Shown here piece after piece: positions 54,141-64,000 of a DNA stretch of 64,000 nucleotides (position 1 is the first letter of the stretch; every line of letters begins with the position of its first letter). The notes below the pieces were generated by a model that saw only the letters and a list, made by a program, of their open reading frames with translations, was not told the origin of the DNA and made no database searches. Source of the stretch: Perognathus longimembris pacificus (Eukaryota > Chordata > Mammalia > Rodentia > Heteromyidae); contig NC_063161.1 of assembly GCF_023159225.1 (NCBI RefSeq), positions 77,662,267 to 77,726,266 on the forward strand. The letters are read 5' to 3'. The position numbers were made by a program, and so were the translations under genes.

Positions 54141-55127
54141 GACAGAGTGTCAAGTTGAGGACTCAGAAACCAAAGAAATGGAAATCTCCAGTAATTTTAA
54201 AGCGTTCTGTTATCATCTTGCAGACATGCTGGCAGTGTAAAATTGGAATGAAAGTCTCGTTCAGCTGTCTTAGTTGCTTACATCCCCTTGCCACAGCACC
54301 ATTCTGTAGGTGGGGCCCATGTCTTTTCCCAGCTGTCCTGGGCACGCCTGTCCTCTCATATTTTCCCAGACTGTCTCCATATGACTGTTTCTGCCAAAAA
54401 CATTACCTATGCCTTAAGCAAGGTGCCTGCTTTCTGACTGCTGGTGCCCCGGGGGCAACCTGGCAAGAGGGAAGAGAGGGTGTTTCCAGTTGTGTCTCTG
54501 CCTCACCTCTTATCTGTGTGTGCATTTGTTTCACAGTGGACACCAGGGCCTTAGAGTATAGGCTGGGGACCAATCCTGGATTAGGGCTCCATCCCCCACC
54601 CTCATCTACTTCCGTTACCTTTATGCACTATGAAAACTTTGCTTTCTAAGTGATTTTGCCAGGTCCTTATTCCATTGTCCTTTATAGATATTCCTGTCTA
54701 GTCTGGGCTTTTTAAATCTTGCTTTCTTTGTTCATTTCATTTGTGTAGCCAGCTGGGATGTAAGTCCCTTTGATGCTCAGGATGGTGTCTTGGTTTTCTC
54801 CACTCAGCTTGCCATAGACCCTTCCTGGGCACTCGTTGAGTGAAGTGTTCCCATTCTTCTCACCAGGCCTGGTCATACCTGGCCTCTTCCAAAACAGCTT
54901 TGTTTTTCTAAATCTGCATAGGTTTATTATTAGCAAGGCTAAAGCACAAGGATGATTGTGAGATTCTCTAAGAGCCTTCCCTCCCCACCCCGCCCGCCCA
55001 TGCTCCATTCTGTTACCTGCCCAGATTCAGGTGCATTATCAGAGGGTTCTGAATGTAGGCTTGCACAAGCCATAGTGGCTGGGGACACTCGGGCCTGCTA
55101 TCTGTTCTCTCTCTTTCTTTTTGGAGT
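54141..55127. other. Intron stretch, nothing recognised
   Basis: About 1 kb of unique sequence. A 189-codon open frame (54,080-54,649) overlaps it but shows no domain. Confidence 0.45.
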
Positions 55128-55200
55128 TTTTAAAATTGTTATAAAGGTAATGTACAAAGGAGTTACAGTTATGCTATCAATTCTTCAGTGAGATATGTAA
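55128..55200 (-). repeat. L1 3'-end fragment, antisense
   Basis: TAATGTACAAAGGAGTTACA is the reverse complement of the L1 tail. Confidence 0.6.
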
Positions 55201-55221
55201 CCTCTCTTTTTCCTTCCCACT

Positions 55222-55507
55222 GGACAGTACTAGGAATTGAACTCAGGGCTTTGTACTTGCTAGACAGGTGCTTTACACTTGGGCCACACCCCAGCCCTTT
55301 TTTCCTCTAGTTATTTTTCAAATCTGATCTTACTCTTTACTTGGCCCAGCTGGGATAACGATCTTCCTATCTATAATTTGGTGTAACTGGGTTGAAGCAC
55401 ATGCCATCCTGCCCAGCTTTTTATTGTTTTAATTGATAGACGTGACGTTGAACTGTGGTCCTTCTGATCTCAGCTTCCTCAAGTAGCTGACAGGCATGAA
55501 TCAACAT
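55222..55507 (-). repeat. Trimeric-type SINE (tRNA + two 7SL-like blocks), antisense
   Basis: GTACTAGGAATTGAACTCAG ... ACTTGGGCCACACCCCAGCC, then two reversed 7SL-like blocks; the second has CAGCTTCCTCAAGTAGCTGA. Confidence 0.62.
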
Positions 55508-56261
55508 ACTCAGCTGACAAGTAGCCTTTTTATATAAATAGTTCTTGTCTTTGCAGTTAGGAGATGGGTCCCTTGGTCCTGTTTGTGAATTGTGTGAAGT
55601 AGGGAGGAGACCTCATGGGGCTGATGTACCCCACCCCTCCCCAAGTGTGGAAAAGGCCCTGCCAACAAAGCTGGCCATACATGGCTTGGGCCCAACTTTT
55701 TTCTTTATAAAATGTGTGAATAGTTACAGAATGTCTCAAGGCCATGGCGGTGACTGATAATCATAGCCTCCTCAAAAACTTACTGTCTCTAATCTCTTCA
55801 GCCATACTGAATTCCAGTAAATGCCAGGTCACAGCGTGGGCAGGGGACCGTGGTGACAAAGGGAGCGCCTTTAGCTGGTGTCCTAGGAGTGGCTCTGGCA
55901 AGTCATCTTGGGGGGTGAAGTGCTTGAGAATGTATCTCTTATCCAACTCTTTTGCAGCTCTCTGACTTTGATCTTTATAGGGCTTGAGAAAAGGACTCCC
56001 TTCAAGGTATTTCTCAGATTTGGGAGATGAGAATGTGCCAGACTCCCACTCTCAGTGACTGGCCAGTCGGCAGATTCTAGTTCCAACAGGTAGATCTTTG
56101 AATTCTGAGGAAATGGGCCTAGTAAAGCCCAGGAGGCCAAAACAAAGAAATAGAAAAACCTGCCAAGAAGATATCTCAAAGGAAGAGTTGCCTCTGCCAG
56201 TCACTGCCAGGTTTACATGAAAATGGTTTGTGTTTTGTTCATTCATTGCTTAGTCTTAAAT
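55508..56261. other. Intron stretch, nothing recognised
   Basis: Unique sequence with no supported feature. Confidence 0.45.
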
Positions 56262-56338
56262 TTTACAGGGCTGAGGCTCGAACCCAGGGCCTTAAGCCTG
56301 CTAGGCAAGAGCTCTACCATTAAGCCCCAGCCTAAGAA
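56262..56338 (-). repeat. ID-type SINE monomer, antisense
   Basis: GGGCTGAGGCTCGAACCCAG and CTCTACCATTAAGCCCCAGC. Confidence 0.8.
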
Positions 56339-57509
56339 AAGCTTCTAAAACAGAGATTTGAAGTGCTCATTAAGCACATTCATTCTCACATTTCTGAGCT
56401 AGGTTTGCCCGGAAACATTGGTGTTAATGGGAAGCAGCCTTGTTTACATGTGTGTTGGGTTTTACATAGTTTGGGGCGGGGCATCGGAATGTCAGTCCTG
56501 GGGTCCTGGACTAATCCCTGGTGTCCCTGGGCCTGGCACAGTGCTGGCACTAGAGGCAATCAAGTGTTTGTTGGATATATAAATACTTACAGAGGAAGAA
56601 AGTCTGAGGAAACTTGAGAACCAAATTTTACGTCTGGTAAACAAAGTACCCGCCATGTTTGGTAATGCACAAAGGTGGAGAGACTGAGCTGGAATGGAGT
56701 CTAGCTCGTGGACTGGCACCTCACCCTTTCCTGGGAGCCTGGCAAAGAAGGAAAATCACCTACCTGCTCTTGGGTTTCATGCTCATGATAAGGTGGAGGC
56801 GTGGGGGGAGGGCTGTAAGCAGAGAGCTCAGAGAGTTCAAAAAGTAGAATTTCTTAAGCAATTGGGAAAATTGTTCAGGGTGAATTGTTTTGCCTGGGGC
56901 CACCCAGGGAGTTAGGAAGGATTTGCACAAAATTAAATAAATAAAGAAAGTTTCCTTATATAGAATCATTCATACAGGATAGAAGCCGCTCTGTATTCCT
57001 GAGTCTCTGGAGCTGAGGGCTCATGGACATGTCTCTGTGGCCAGCTGGAAACTGACGCCCATCTCTCACTCTAGTGACCACCCAAGGGAGCACTCTCTGG
57101 TTGCCTGCTCATCTCTGTGGGCACCCAGCCACAGGGAGTTGCTGTGTCCAATGGAGGGGAGAAGAGGGCACAGCTGGAGTGGCTGGATTTCCCAGCTGGC
57201 TTTCTAAGATGTCTGCTTTCTACACTGCATCACAAGAATTCTGAAGCTTCTAGTACTAGAAGATGACTCAGGAAATGTCATGGTTTAGCATCAATCACGG
57301 ACAGCATCAGTCCGGAGGGGGGAGGGGAGGTATTCTGTAGTCAGTCCGTTGTGATAGGAGGTTGTGGTGAGTTCATCTCTGTAAAGGCATGGGACAACCA
57401 ATTTGGAAAACAGATCACTCGCAGATTTCCTGTCTTTCCTACTTCACATCACAAGGGGGAGGGGGACGGGACAAACACACTTCACTTTCAGCTCTGAAGA
57501 AATGACATC
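56339..57509. other. Intron stretch, nothing recognised
   Basis: About 1.2 kb of unique sequence. A purine-rich stretch is near 57,315. Confidence 0.45.
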
Positions 57510-58110
57510 TCTATTGAGCTAAAACCCGTGTACTTATTTACTCAATGGATCTGAGTGGATTTGCAGAGTTGTGTGACCATCACCAAAGTTGATTTTAGAA
57601 CACTTTCATCACCCTCAAAACAGTGAATGGCAGATAGTGTGAAGTGTCACTCACCATCTCACCTGGCAAAGGCCCCTGCCCTGGGGGACCATGCCTTCAA
57701 CACAGGAGCATTTAGAGAACTTTTCTGATCCAAACCACGATACTTAGCAGAGGTTGTTAGAAGCATATCTTCCTTATAGGGCTGGATGGTATTCCATTTT
57801 GTAGACCATGTTTTGCTTATCCATACTGTGGGCAGTGGACATTTGAGTTGTTAGTATCCTTTGGCTGTTGAGAATGCTGTGTTGTAAATGCTGTGTACAC
57901 ATTGTTGCATGAGCCTGCTTCCACTGTCCTCGGAGCACCCAGAAGAGCAGAATTTCTGGGTCTGGTGGTAACTCCACAACCAGCATTGGGAGGAGCTCCA
58001 CAGTTTTTCAGACTGACTACAGCCCTTATGTTCCCACCAGTAATGTATGGTGCTCTAATCACACATGTTTTTTCCTTTATACTTGGCTCTAGCCATAATA
58101 GTCAATGTGC
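57510..58110 (-). mobile_element. Ancient L1 fragment, antisense
   Basis: GAGTTGTGTGACCATCACCA, TTTTAGAACACTTTCATCAC, GGTATTCCATTTTGTAGACC and TGTTCCCACCAGTAATGTAT follow reversed L1M 3' sequence in the right order. Confidence 0.75.
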
Positions 58111-58141
58111 CACTATGGGAATTTGTTTTCATTTTGTTCTC

Positions 58142-58195
58142 TGTGTGTGTGTGTGTGTGTGTGTGTGAGCGCACATGCGCTCACACACACACACA
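58142..58195. repeat. (GT)n/(AC)n hairpin-forming microsatellite
   Basis: 19-bp perfect arms (58,154-58,172 and 58,177-58,195) around ACAT. The inner part is GAGCGC / GCGCTC. Confidence 0.93.
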
Positions 58196-58204
58196 TGCAT
58201 GTGC

Positions 58205-58420
58205 CTGTAATGTGGCTTGAACTCAAGATTCAAACAATCTCAGCTTGGTTACTTAGCTGGTGCTCTACCATTTGATCATATCTCCAACCCTGTTTTTTGG
58301 TTGGTTAATTGGAGATAGAGTCTAGCAAACTTTTTAGGCTAGGGTGGCCTCGAATCACAATCCTCTGATCTCAGCCTCCTAAGAAGCTAGGATTATTGGC
58401 ATGAGCCATTAACTGACTTG
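58205..58420 (-). repeat. 7SL-Geo composite SINE, antisense
   Basis: AATGTGGCTTGAACTCAAGA, GGTTAATTGGAGATAGAG and CTCAGCCTCCTAAGAAGCTA. Confidence 0.8.
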
Positions 58421-58424
58421 CCAC

Positions 58425-58912
58425 TATGGTTTTATGTTTCCCTATCTTCCTTACAGGAATGTCAATACAGATTCTTTGCTTATATTTATTTACTTTTGTA
58501 TTATAAAGGTGTTATACATAAACAAGTGGTTTATCACTGATGTTATTTTTAACGTACCATGTGAAATTATTTCTTTTTTCTTCTGTTTTTTTCCCTATGA
58601 TTTAGCCCCTGTTATCACTGTATTTGACTCTGGTACCCTGGGTATTTTATATATGTTCATCTGAATTAGGGAAGGGGATCATTAAAATGGTGAGACAAAG
58701 GGTGAAAGGTGAACCAATACAACAGCAATACTTACAAGACAGTATGTTGTAAACTGTAAAACTGAGGCGGGGGGAGTTGGAGAGGAAAAAAGGTGGGAGA
58801 AAAATGAGGGAGGGGATAACAAGTTGTACAAGAAATGTACTCACTACCTAACATGTAACTGTAACCCCTCTGTACATCACCTTGACAATAAAATTTAAAA
58901 AAATTTTAAAAG
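58425..58912 (+). repeat. L1 3'-UTR fragment with polypurine tract
   Basis: ATGGTGAGACAAAGGGTGAA, a G-rich purine stretch near 58,764-58,820 and AAGAAATGTACTCACTACCT ... CTGTACATCACCTTGAC before an A-rich tail. G-rich polypurine tracts are a known mark of mammalian L1 3' UTRs. Confidence 0.75.
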
Positions 58913-59062
58913 GTGTTATACAGAGGGCTTACAGTTACCTAAGTCAGGTAATGAGTACATTTCTTTTTGAACAATGTCCCCCCTTCTCTCACTCCCAGTT
59001 TTTCCCCCGTCCCCACAAACAAGCTGTATAGTTCATTTCAACATAGTGTTTAGTGAGTGACA
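58913..59062 (-). repeat. L1 3'-UTR fragment, antisense
   Basis: Immediately after the sense copy, AGAGGGCTTACAGTTACCTA and GTCAGGTAATGAGTACATTT form its inverted counterpart, tail to tail. Confidence 0.7.
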
Positions 59063-59109
59063 CTGCTGCATTTGCTCACCTTTTGTCCCTCTATTTCTGT
59101 ACTATTTAC

Positions 59110-59212
59110 TTATTTTTAAGACAGAGTCTCACTCTGTATCTCAGGCTAGCTTCGAACTCACAATCCTCCTGCCACAGCAGGATTATAGACATGAATCACT
59201 GTCTGGCCTTTT
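59110..59212 (-). repeat. B1 SINE, antisense
   Basis: AAGACAGAGTCTCACTCTGT and GGATTATAGACATGAATCAC. Confidence 0.8.
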
Positions 59213-59321
59213 ATTTTGACTACTTATTTTTTTATTATTATGGAGGCCAGGAATCACTTAAGAGAGCTGCTTTTGATTAGTGTGGGTCTCACATTTTAGA
59301 TGACACACCTCTACCACCACG

Positions 59322-59720
59322 TCAGTGCTTTCCTGCTGCTGTAACAAGTTACCACTCACATAGACTCAAAGGATGCATTTGTTTGCTCCATTTCCTAGAT
59401 CAGAAATCTGGCCACAGCATGCTCTGTGGGATGCTCTGGGTCTCTTGAGGCTGTAATGAAGGTGTTTCTGGGACAGACACAGCCTTCACATTCATTCAGG
59501 TCCTTACAGCTGTAGGAGTGGGGCACCCCTCCTCACTGGCTGGGGCCCGGACCTCTTGCCAGCACATGACCCTGCACGTCCCAACCTGTGGCGCACATGG
59601 AGTCTGCTTGACATCTCACCTGCCTCTTATGATCACGAGATCACCCTGCACAATTGACCTGGTTAAGTGCAGCCGACGGGCCACCTTGTCACCGCATCCC
59701 TAGTGTTTGGCTGAGCAGAT
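59322..59720 (-). mobile_element. Probable MaLR/MLT-like LTR remnant, antisense
   Basis: TTTCCTGCTGCTGTAACAAG, TGAAGGTGTTTCTGGGACAG and the overall layout resemble a reversed ancient LTR. Family is uncertain. Confidence 0.45.
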
Positions 59721-59827
59721 TTCTTGAGAGGTCTCCACACCCCCAACAGCTCACAGCCCACCTGTGGCACTGTTGTGGGACTGATCAGAGAGAATGAATA
59801 GGAAAGTAGATAAAAGCCTACAAGCAA

Positions 59828-59905
59828 GGGCTGAGGTCATGGCTCAACTGTAGAGTGCCTGCTTTGTGAACACAAGGCCCCAAGTTCAAACTGACAAAAA
59901 CCAAA
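59828..59905 (+). repeat. ID-like tRNA SINE monomer
   Basis: GGGCTGAGGTCATGGCTCAA and CCCAAGTTCAAACTGAC. Confidence 0.65.
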
Positions 59906-60010
59906 ACCTGTGGCAGAGCTGGTCCAGTCTCATCACCTCCCCTGCTTTTTCCTTTTTGTTCTGTAGTATTTTTCTCATTGCAAGCTGTAACCAGCTTGTC
60001 TGGTCTCTGG

Positions 60011-60228
60011 GACAGTGGTTCTCAATCAAGGTGTTGTTGCTCACCAGAGAGACACTTGGCAATGTCTACAGCCTGTGTTGGTTGTCACCTGTGGCGGGTA
60101 CTGCCAGCATGCCATGGGTGAGAGGTTGGGCAGTGGCCCCAGGGCCCCGTGGTGCTGGCGAGAAGCCACTGTGCGTGTTGGTGACACTCAGAGCCACCCT
60201 CCCACACCTGCAGTCATCTTGTACTCAC
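60011..60228 (+). mobile_element. MER20-like hAT-Charlie DNA transposon
   Basis: GACAGTGGTTCTCAATCAAG, ACTTGGCAATGTCTACAGCC and GGTTGTCACCTGTGGCGG follow the MER20 consensus as I remember it. The 3' end is decayed. Confidence 0.7.
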
Positions 60229-61164
60229 TGCATGGAAAGGTTCAAAGTAATTTTTTGGTATCTTGATGCATTTAAAACTACAGTACTAATTTATATGTGC
60301 TGAACTTATTGTGATTTGGATAAAACAGAGAAAAGAAGGAAGAAAAGCAATGGGAGAGTCAGGAGAAGGAGAGGAGGACAAAATGATACCAAGATTCAAT
60401 ACCCACAGTTAGCTGGTGATAATGTTTACTTTATGCATGTCTTCCACATTCCTTTCTCCTCCATTACTAGTACTGGGACCAGTGTCTAGACTGGAGTTGA
60501 CTTCAGCACTGTGGCCTTAAGTAAGGTGTATTCATTCATTCATTCATTCATTCCCCCTATGTTCTCAGCATTGGGAAGGCAGCAGGAGCCAAACTGTCCA
60601 TGCCCTCAGGAGTGTGTCTTCTTTGGGCTGGGAGGTTAGAGGTAAACAGTATGTAGAGAAGTGTACTGTCAGAAAAGTGCTGGGAAGGGATACAAAGCGG
60701 CCAGTGGTGGACATGGCAGGATTTTCCATTGAAAATGTAGCAAGGTTCCATAGAGAAATGCAGTGCCACGGCTTGTGCCTTTAAGGAGCGGCAGTGCTGA
60801 GTGGGGGTGTGGGCGGGGGTGGAAGTTGGGACCATGGCTTGGACATGGCTGGGTGGTGGTCCAGACATGCCACCTCACTGTTCCATCAGGCCTGAGCCAC
60901 GAAGGGCAGGAAATTGTTAGAATGCTTCTTACATGCCTCAGCATTCCCCGAGCCTCCGTTTGCTCCTCTGTGAAGTGGGGTGGTAACTGCTGTTCCTGGC
61001 TTCTCTGAGCGCAGGCTGAGTTAGCACATGCCCGACTCGCCTGCACACAGCCGGGCCCAGCGAGTTTTCACTTCATTGCCACTCTTACTATAACTGCTGT
61101 GCCTCCCACAGCAGCCACTCATGTGGAGCTTGGCCATAGTCATAAACATGTGTACTTACACAGT
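60229..61164. other. Intron stretch with short (CATT)n
   Basis: (CATT)n at 60,529-60,554. No other feature is supported. Confidence 0.5.
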
Positions 61165-61293
61165 GGAATGGTGGGGTTTTATTATGTTGAGAATTATTTT
61201 GCTATGTAACCCAAGCTGGCCTCAAACTTAAGATTTTCCAGACTTCACCTCCTAAGTGCTGGGATTATAGATGTGAACCACTATACTTGGCGC
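61165..61293 (-). repeat. B1 SINE, antisense
   Basis: TTTGCTATGTAACCCAAGCT and CTAAGTGCTGGGATTATAGA. Confidence 0.85.
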
Positions 61294-61296
61294 TTG

Positions 61297-61298
61297 CG

Positions 61299-61343
<45 letters not shown>

Positions 61344-61362
61344 CACATATATATTACATATA
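61297..61362. repeat. (CT)n(TA)n compound microsatellite
   Basis: CT run of about 24 bases followed by a TA run of about 20 bases, then imperfect TA. Confidence 0.95.
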
Positions 61363-63356
61363 TATTTGTTATAAATAATAGCAAATACATAGTATATGTA
61401 AACCAAATGATAAGTGCATATAAAACATGTTTGTTATTTTAAAAACTGTAAATCTTACTCATTTATGTGAGTGGTGTCTTTTTCACTACATTATTTTAAA
61501 AGTTGATATGCTCTGCCTTGCATTTGCATTCTGTCCAGTGGCACGTGGTACTCTCAGCCAGGCTGGCCCTTATGTTCCTTGCTATAGTTGGTGGTCTGTC
61601 GGCGCCTGATGCGAGGTTAGCTTGTTTACTGTCTCTACGGCATCCGACAGTGCTGCCCTGTGTGTCCCTGCCCGCGTGCCCAGTGTGCTGCGGCCAGAGC
61701 TGCTCTGGAAGGTGTACTTAGATGTGTAGTTCTGCTCCGAGTTTCAAGTAGATACTGTTATTGCTGCTTCTAAGCAAGATGCGGTGAGTGGTGTGGAAAG
61801 CCAGATGGCTTATTTTAGATTTGTGAAAAGGTCACAGTGGATAGGTCACTGGGACTTCACAGGCATGTGCTGTAAAGAAGGAGGAAGGGCGATATGATGT
61901 GGCCTCTGTATATATAAGCAGGGTGGTGTTGTGAGATGGGCTGCCATGGACAGGACAGTCATGAGGGAAAGACTTTGTCTGGAAGGATCCTGGGAGCAGC
62001 CGGGAATCACCCCAGTGGGTCAGTTGGGAAGCAGAGACGGGACCATGTGGGCAAGGATCTCCATTGTGGTTCCTTTAAGAAGTGGGCAAAGCAAGGCAGG
62101 GGGTTCAGGAATCACGGTCAGTTTTAATCATGTAGATGGGGTAGAGGCCATTCCTGACCTGACCCTCGGTGATGGGCAAAGGAATATGGCTTCTTGGAGG
62201 GCGAGGCTTGGTGGAAGGGGCAGTGGCAGAGTGCAGGCATAGGAATGGTTTCTCCAGGGAGACCTTCCTAGCCCCGAGAGGGGGCCATGACTACAAGATC
62301 AGCCATGTCCCTGAGGCCCAAGCCCAAAAGTACAGAAAGCAGGAGACAATATGAGAAGCCACTGGCCTGGTTCAGAGTCCCTGCCATTGAACACTAGAGA
62401 AGAAACTGCATGTGTTGTCCTTAAAGAACACAGCCTAGCAGGAGGCTGGCCAGCCACGTCAAAATTCCCTATGCTGTATAGGCAGAGGGAACAGTTGTAG
62501 CTGAGAAACTACATGGCCCATTTATATGTAGACTTCATATCTGAAGGGAGACTCCCCACAGTATCTTTGCATTTCCTACTCTGAAAAGAAATCAGGCAGA
62601 AGTGGGAAATGGGGTGCTAGTCTGTGCATGGTTGCACTTTTAACTTGGACATTCATCTCAGGCCTCACTGAAGCCTTCCAGTAAGACCCTAGGATCGCAG
62701 ACAAAAACCTTCCAAATTGTGCTTTGGGACTGACCAAACTTGTGAGCTTGGACAAAGTTGAGAGGGCTTAATTGCTTTTAAACCAGGCAGTTGGAATTCT
62801 TCAACCTAACTGCTGGAAGGGCTCAGGATGCCCAGCCGATGGAAACTGAAAGTAGTGCTGGCCAGAGCCCACACTGAGTGTGTGGGAGCCCTGGGCCCCC
62901 GGGAAGCCAGCTCCTTACTCCCATCTCTGGCCTTCTCCAGGGACATGGGCTATAAAAAAGGAAATTTAGTTTGAGGAACTGGCTTCACGCTTTTGGAGGC
63001 CAGCTAGTAGTCCCAGTGTCTGCTCCTCCAGTTACACAGTCCACATCCAAGGCCTGGAAGCCTGGGGCAGACAGGATCTCAGGCTGAGGACCCAGAGGGT
63101 GCCCCCTCCTGCTGCCCTTTGTTCTGGGCCTTGGGGGACTAGAGAATACTGCCATACTGTGGAGGACAGAGTGCTTTACTGACCCCTCCCCCTCCCCAGT
63201 ACCATCAGAAACTTCCTAGAACAACCAGGAAATGTTGCTCCTTTGTGCAACCCCAGCCATGCATGTCAAGCCATCACAAGGTGTTCCTGGCCTATAGACA
63301 TGTTACCATCTAGGGTTCAGGTACATTTTCTCCTCTAATTAAAGAATTCAAAGAGG
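61363..63356. other. Intron stretch, nothing recognised
   Basis: About 2 kb. AT-rich to 61,500, then unique GC-moderate sequence. Open frames at 61,931-62,354 lack domains. Confidence 0.5.
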
Positions 63357-63559
63357 ACTGGAAATGTGGCTTATTGGCAGAGTGCTTGCCTAGCATGCAT
63401 GAAGCCCTGGATTCTATTCCTCAGTACCACATAAACAGAAAAGGCCAGAAGTGGTGCTGTGGCTGAAGTGGTAGAGTGCTAGTCTTGAGCAAAAGAAGCT
63501 CAGGGACAGTGCCCAGGCTCTGAGTTCAAGTCTCAGGACTGGCCAAAAAAAAAAAAAAG
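63357..63559 (+). repeat. IDL-Geo dimeric SINE
   Basis: GACTGGAAATGTGGCTTATT head, Geo half GTGGTGCTGTGGCTGAAGTG, and a 14-base A tail. Confidence 0.93.
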
Positions 63560-64000
63560 ACAGGAAAGTGTTTAAAGCAGATGTGAAAGCAAAAGGAGCA
63601 GCAAAATGAACTGCTTGCACAGAGAGTAGTCTCAGATCCTGGTGTCAGTCCTCTCCTGGGGCCTTCCCAGGGCCACTGTATATAGGGTCCCTCGCCTTCT
63701 CCCCCTTAGGGTGGGCTCCTGGTCCAGTTGGTCAAGGAGTGGTCATGTGCTACCAGAATCTTTTCATTGGATCCCCCATCTACACACGTGAGTACAGAAG
63801 GGGCTCCTGATTGGATAGAAGCTGGGCACAGTCCGGGACCCATGCATCTTACTGAGTCATTCTTGCACCATGTTAGAGATGGTCCTGGCTAGCTTTCCTT
63901 TAGACTGACAGAAAGGACAGCGTCCTCAGACTATAGCAGACCTCATCACTGCAGTGGTGTTTCCTGCTCTCCCCCATACGGAACAGTGATACCATGGCTT
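63560..64000. other. Intron stretch to window end, nothing recognised
   Basis: Unique sequence with no exon or repeat recognised. Confidence 0.5.

Larger units (their letters stand above)
34662..64000 (+). other. GNA12: GNA12 intron 1 (continues past window)
   Basis: It starts with GTGAGC at 34,662. No frame in the rest of the window resembles the GNA12 continuation after ...DNILK, so exon 2 lies beyond base 64,000. A first intron of more than 29 kb agrees with the long first intron known for mammalian GNA12. Confidence 0.85.

Noticed and set aside
54080..54649. 189-codon open frame
   Set aside because: Begins in L1/microsatellite sequence and shows no domain or codon pattern.
34662..64000. 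GNA12 exon 2 or later exons
   Set aside because: No frame matches the expected continuation of Galpha12 (switch regions, NKMD-type motif, C-terminus).
1..64000. CRISPR array, phage or bacterial operon
   Set aside because: The tandem array has no unique spacers. All features (introns, SINEs, L1, LTRs) are mammalian.

Overview
The window is nuclear DNA of a rodent. The clearest pointer is one repeat family seen about ten times: a dimeric SINE with a tRNA-Ala/ID-like left half and a constant right half. It matches, from memory, the IDL-Geo SINE described only from Geomyoidea (pocket mice, kangaroo rats, pocket gophers). B1/7SL-type SINEs, MaLR-type LTRs and an L1 with rodent-type ORFs agree with this. 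Genus and species cannot be told from the window.

Only one host gene can be supported: GNA12 (G protein alpha-12 subunit), on the + strand. Its first coding exon lies at 34,359-34,661 in a CpG island (about 33,800-34,880) with five CCAAT motifs, GC boxes, a CGG repeat and a 12-codon upstream ORF. The rest of the window (34,662-64,000) is GNA12 intron 1; no second exon is visible. Bases 5,500-33,800 are upstream intergenic DNA with no recognisable exon. In mammals the upstream neighbour is usually CARD11, but none of it was recognised here.

Layout: 1-5,470 is a nearly complete young L1 with intact ORF1 and an ORF2 broken by one early stop. 5,480-15,530 is intergenic DNA with SINEs, an LTR between two GGA arrays, an L1 3'-UTR fragment and a candidate conserved element with a 10-bp-arm inverted repeat. 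15,541-17,655 is a 2.1-kb minisatellite of 28- and 22-bp units carrying GGGCGTGG boxes. 17,656-33,390 holds a second candidate conserved element, MaLR LTRs, a solo class I LTR nested between two SINEs, a 501-bp LTR inside a TA/TG microsatellite, and many SINEs. 33,600-34,661 is the GNA12 promoter and exon 1. The intron contains ancient antisense L1 fragments, SINE clusters, DNA-transposon fossils, an LTR with duplicated U3 units, and a third candidate conserved element.

No operon, CRISPR array or multi-gene system exists here. The novelty lies in repeat biology: modular SINEs (7SL-Geo and 7SL-7SL-tRNA), a tailless SINE fragment with a perfect 18-bp target duplication, tRNA A-box tandem arrays that may be the seed of the large minisatellite, and the nested insertions. 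Repeat-family names come from pattern recognition, not from a database search, and most repeat edges are approximate to about 5-20 bases.
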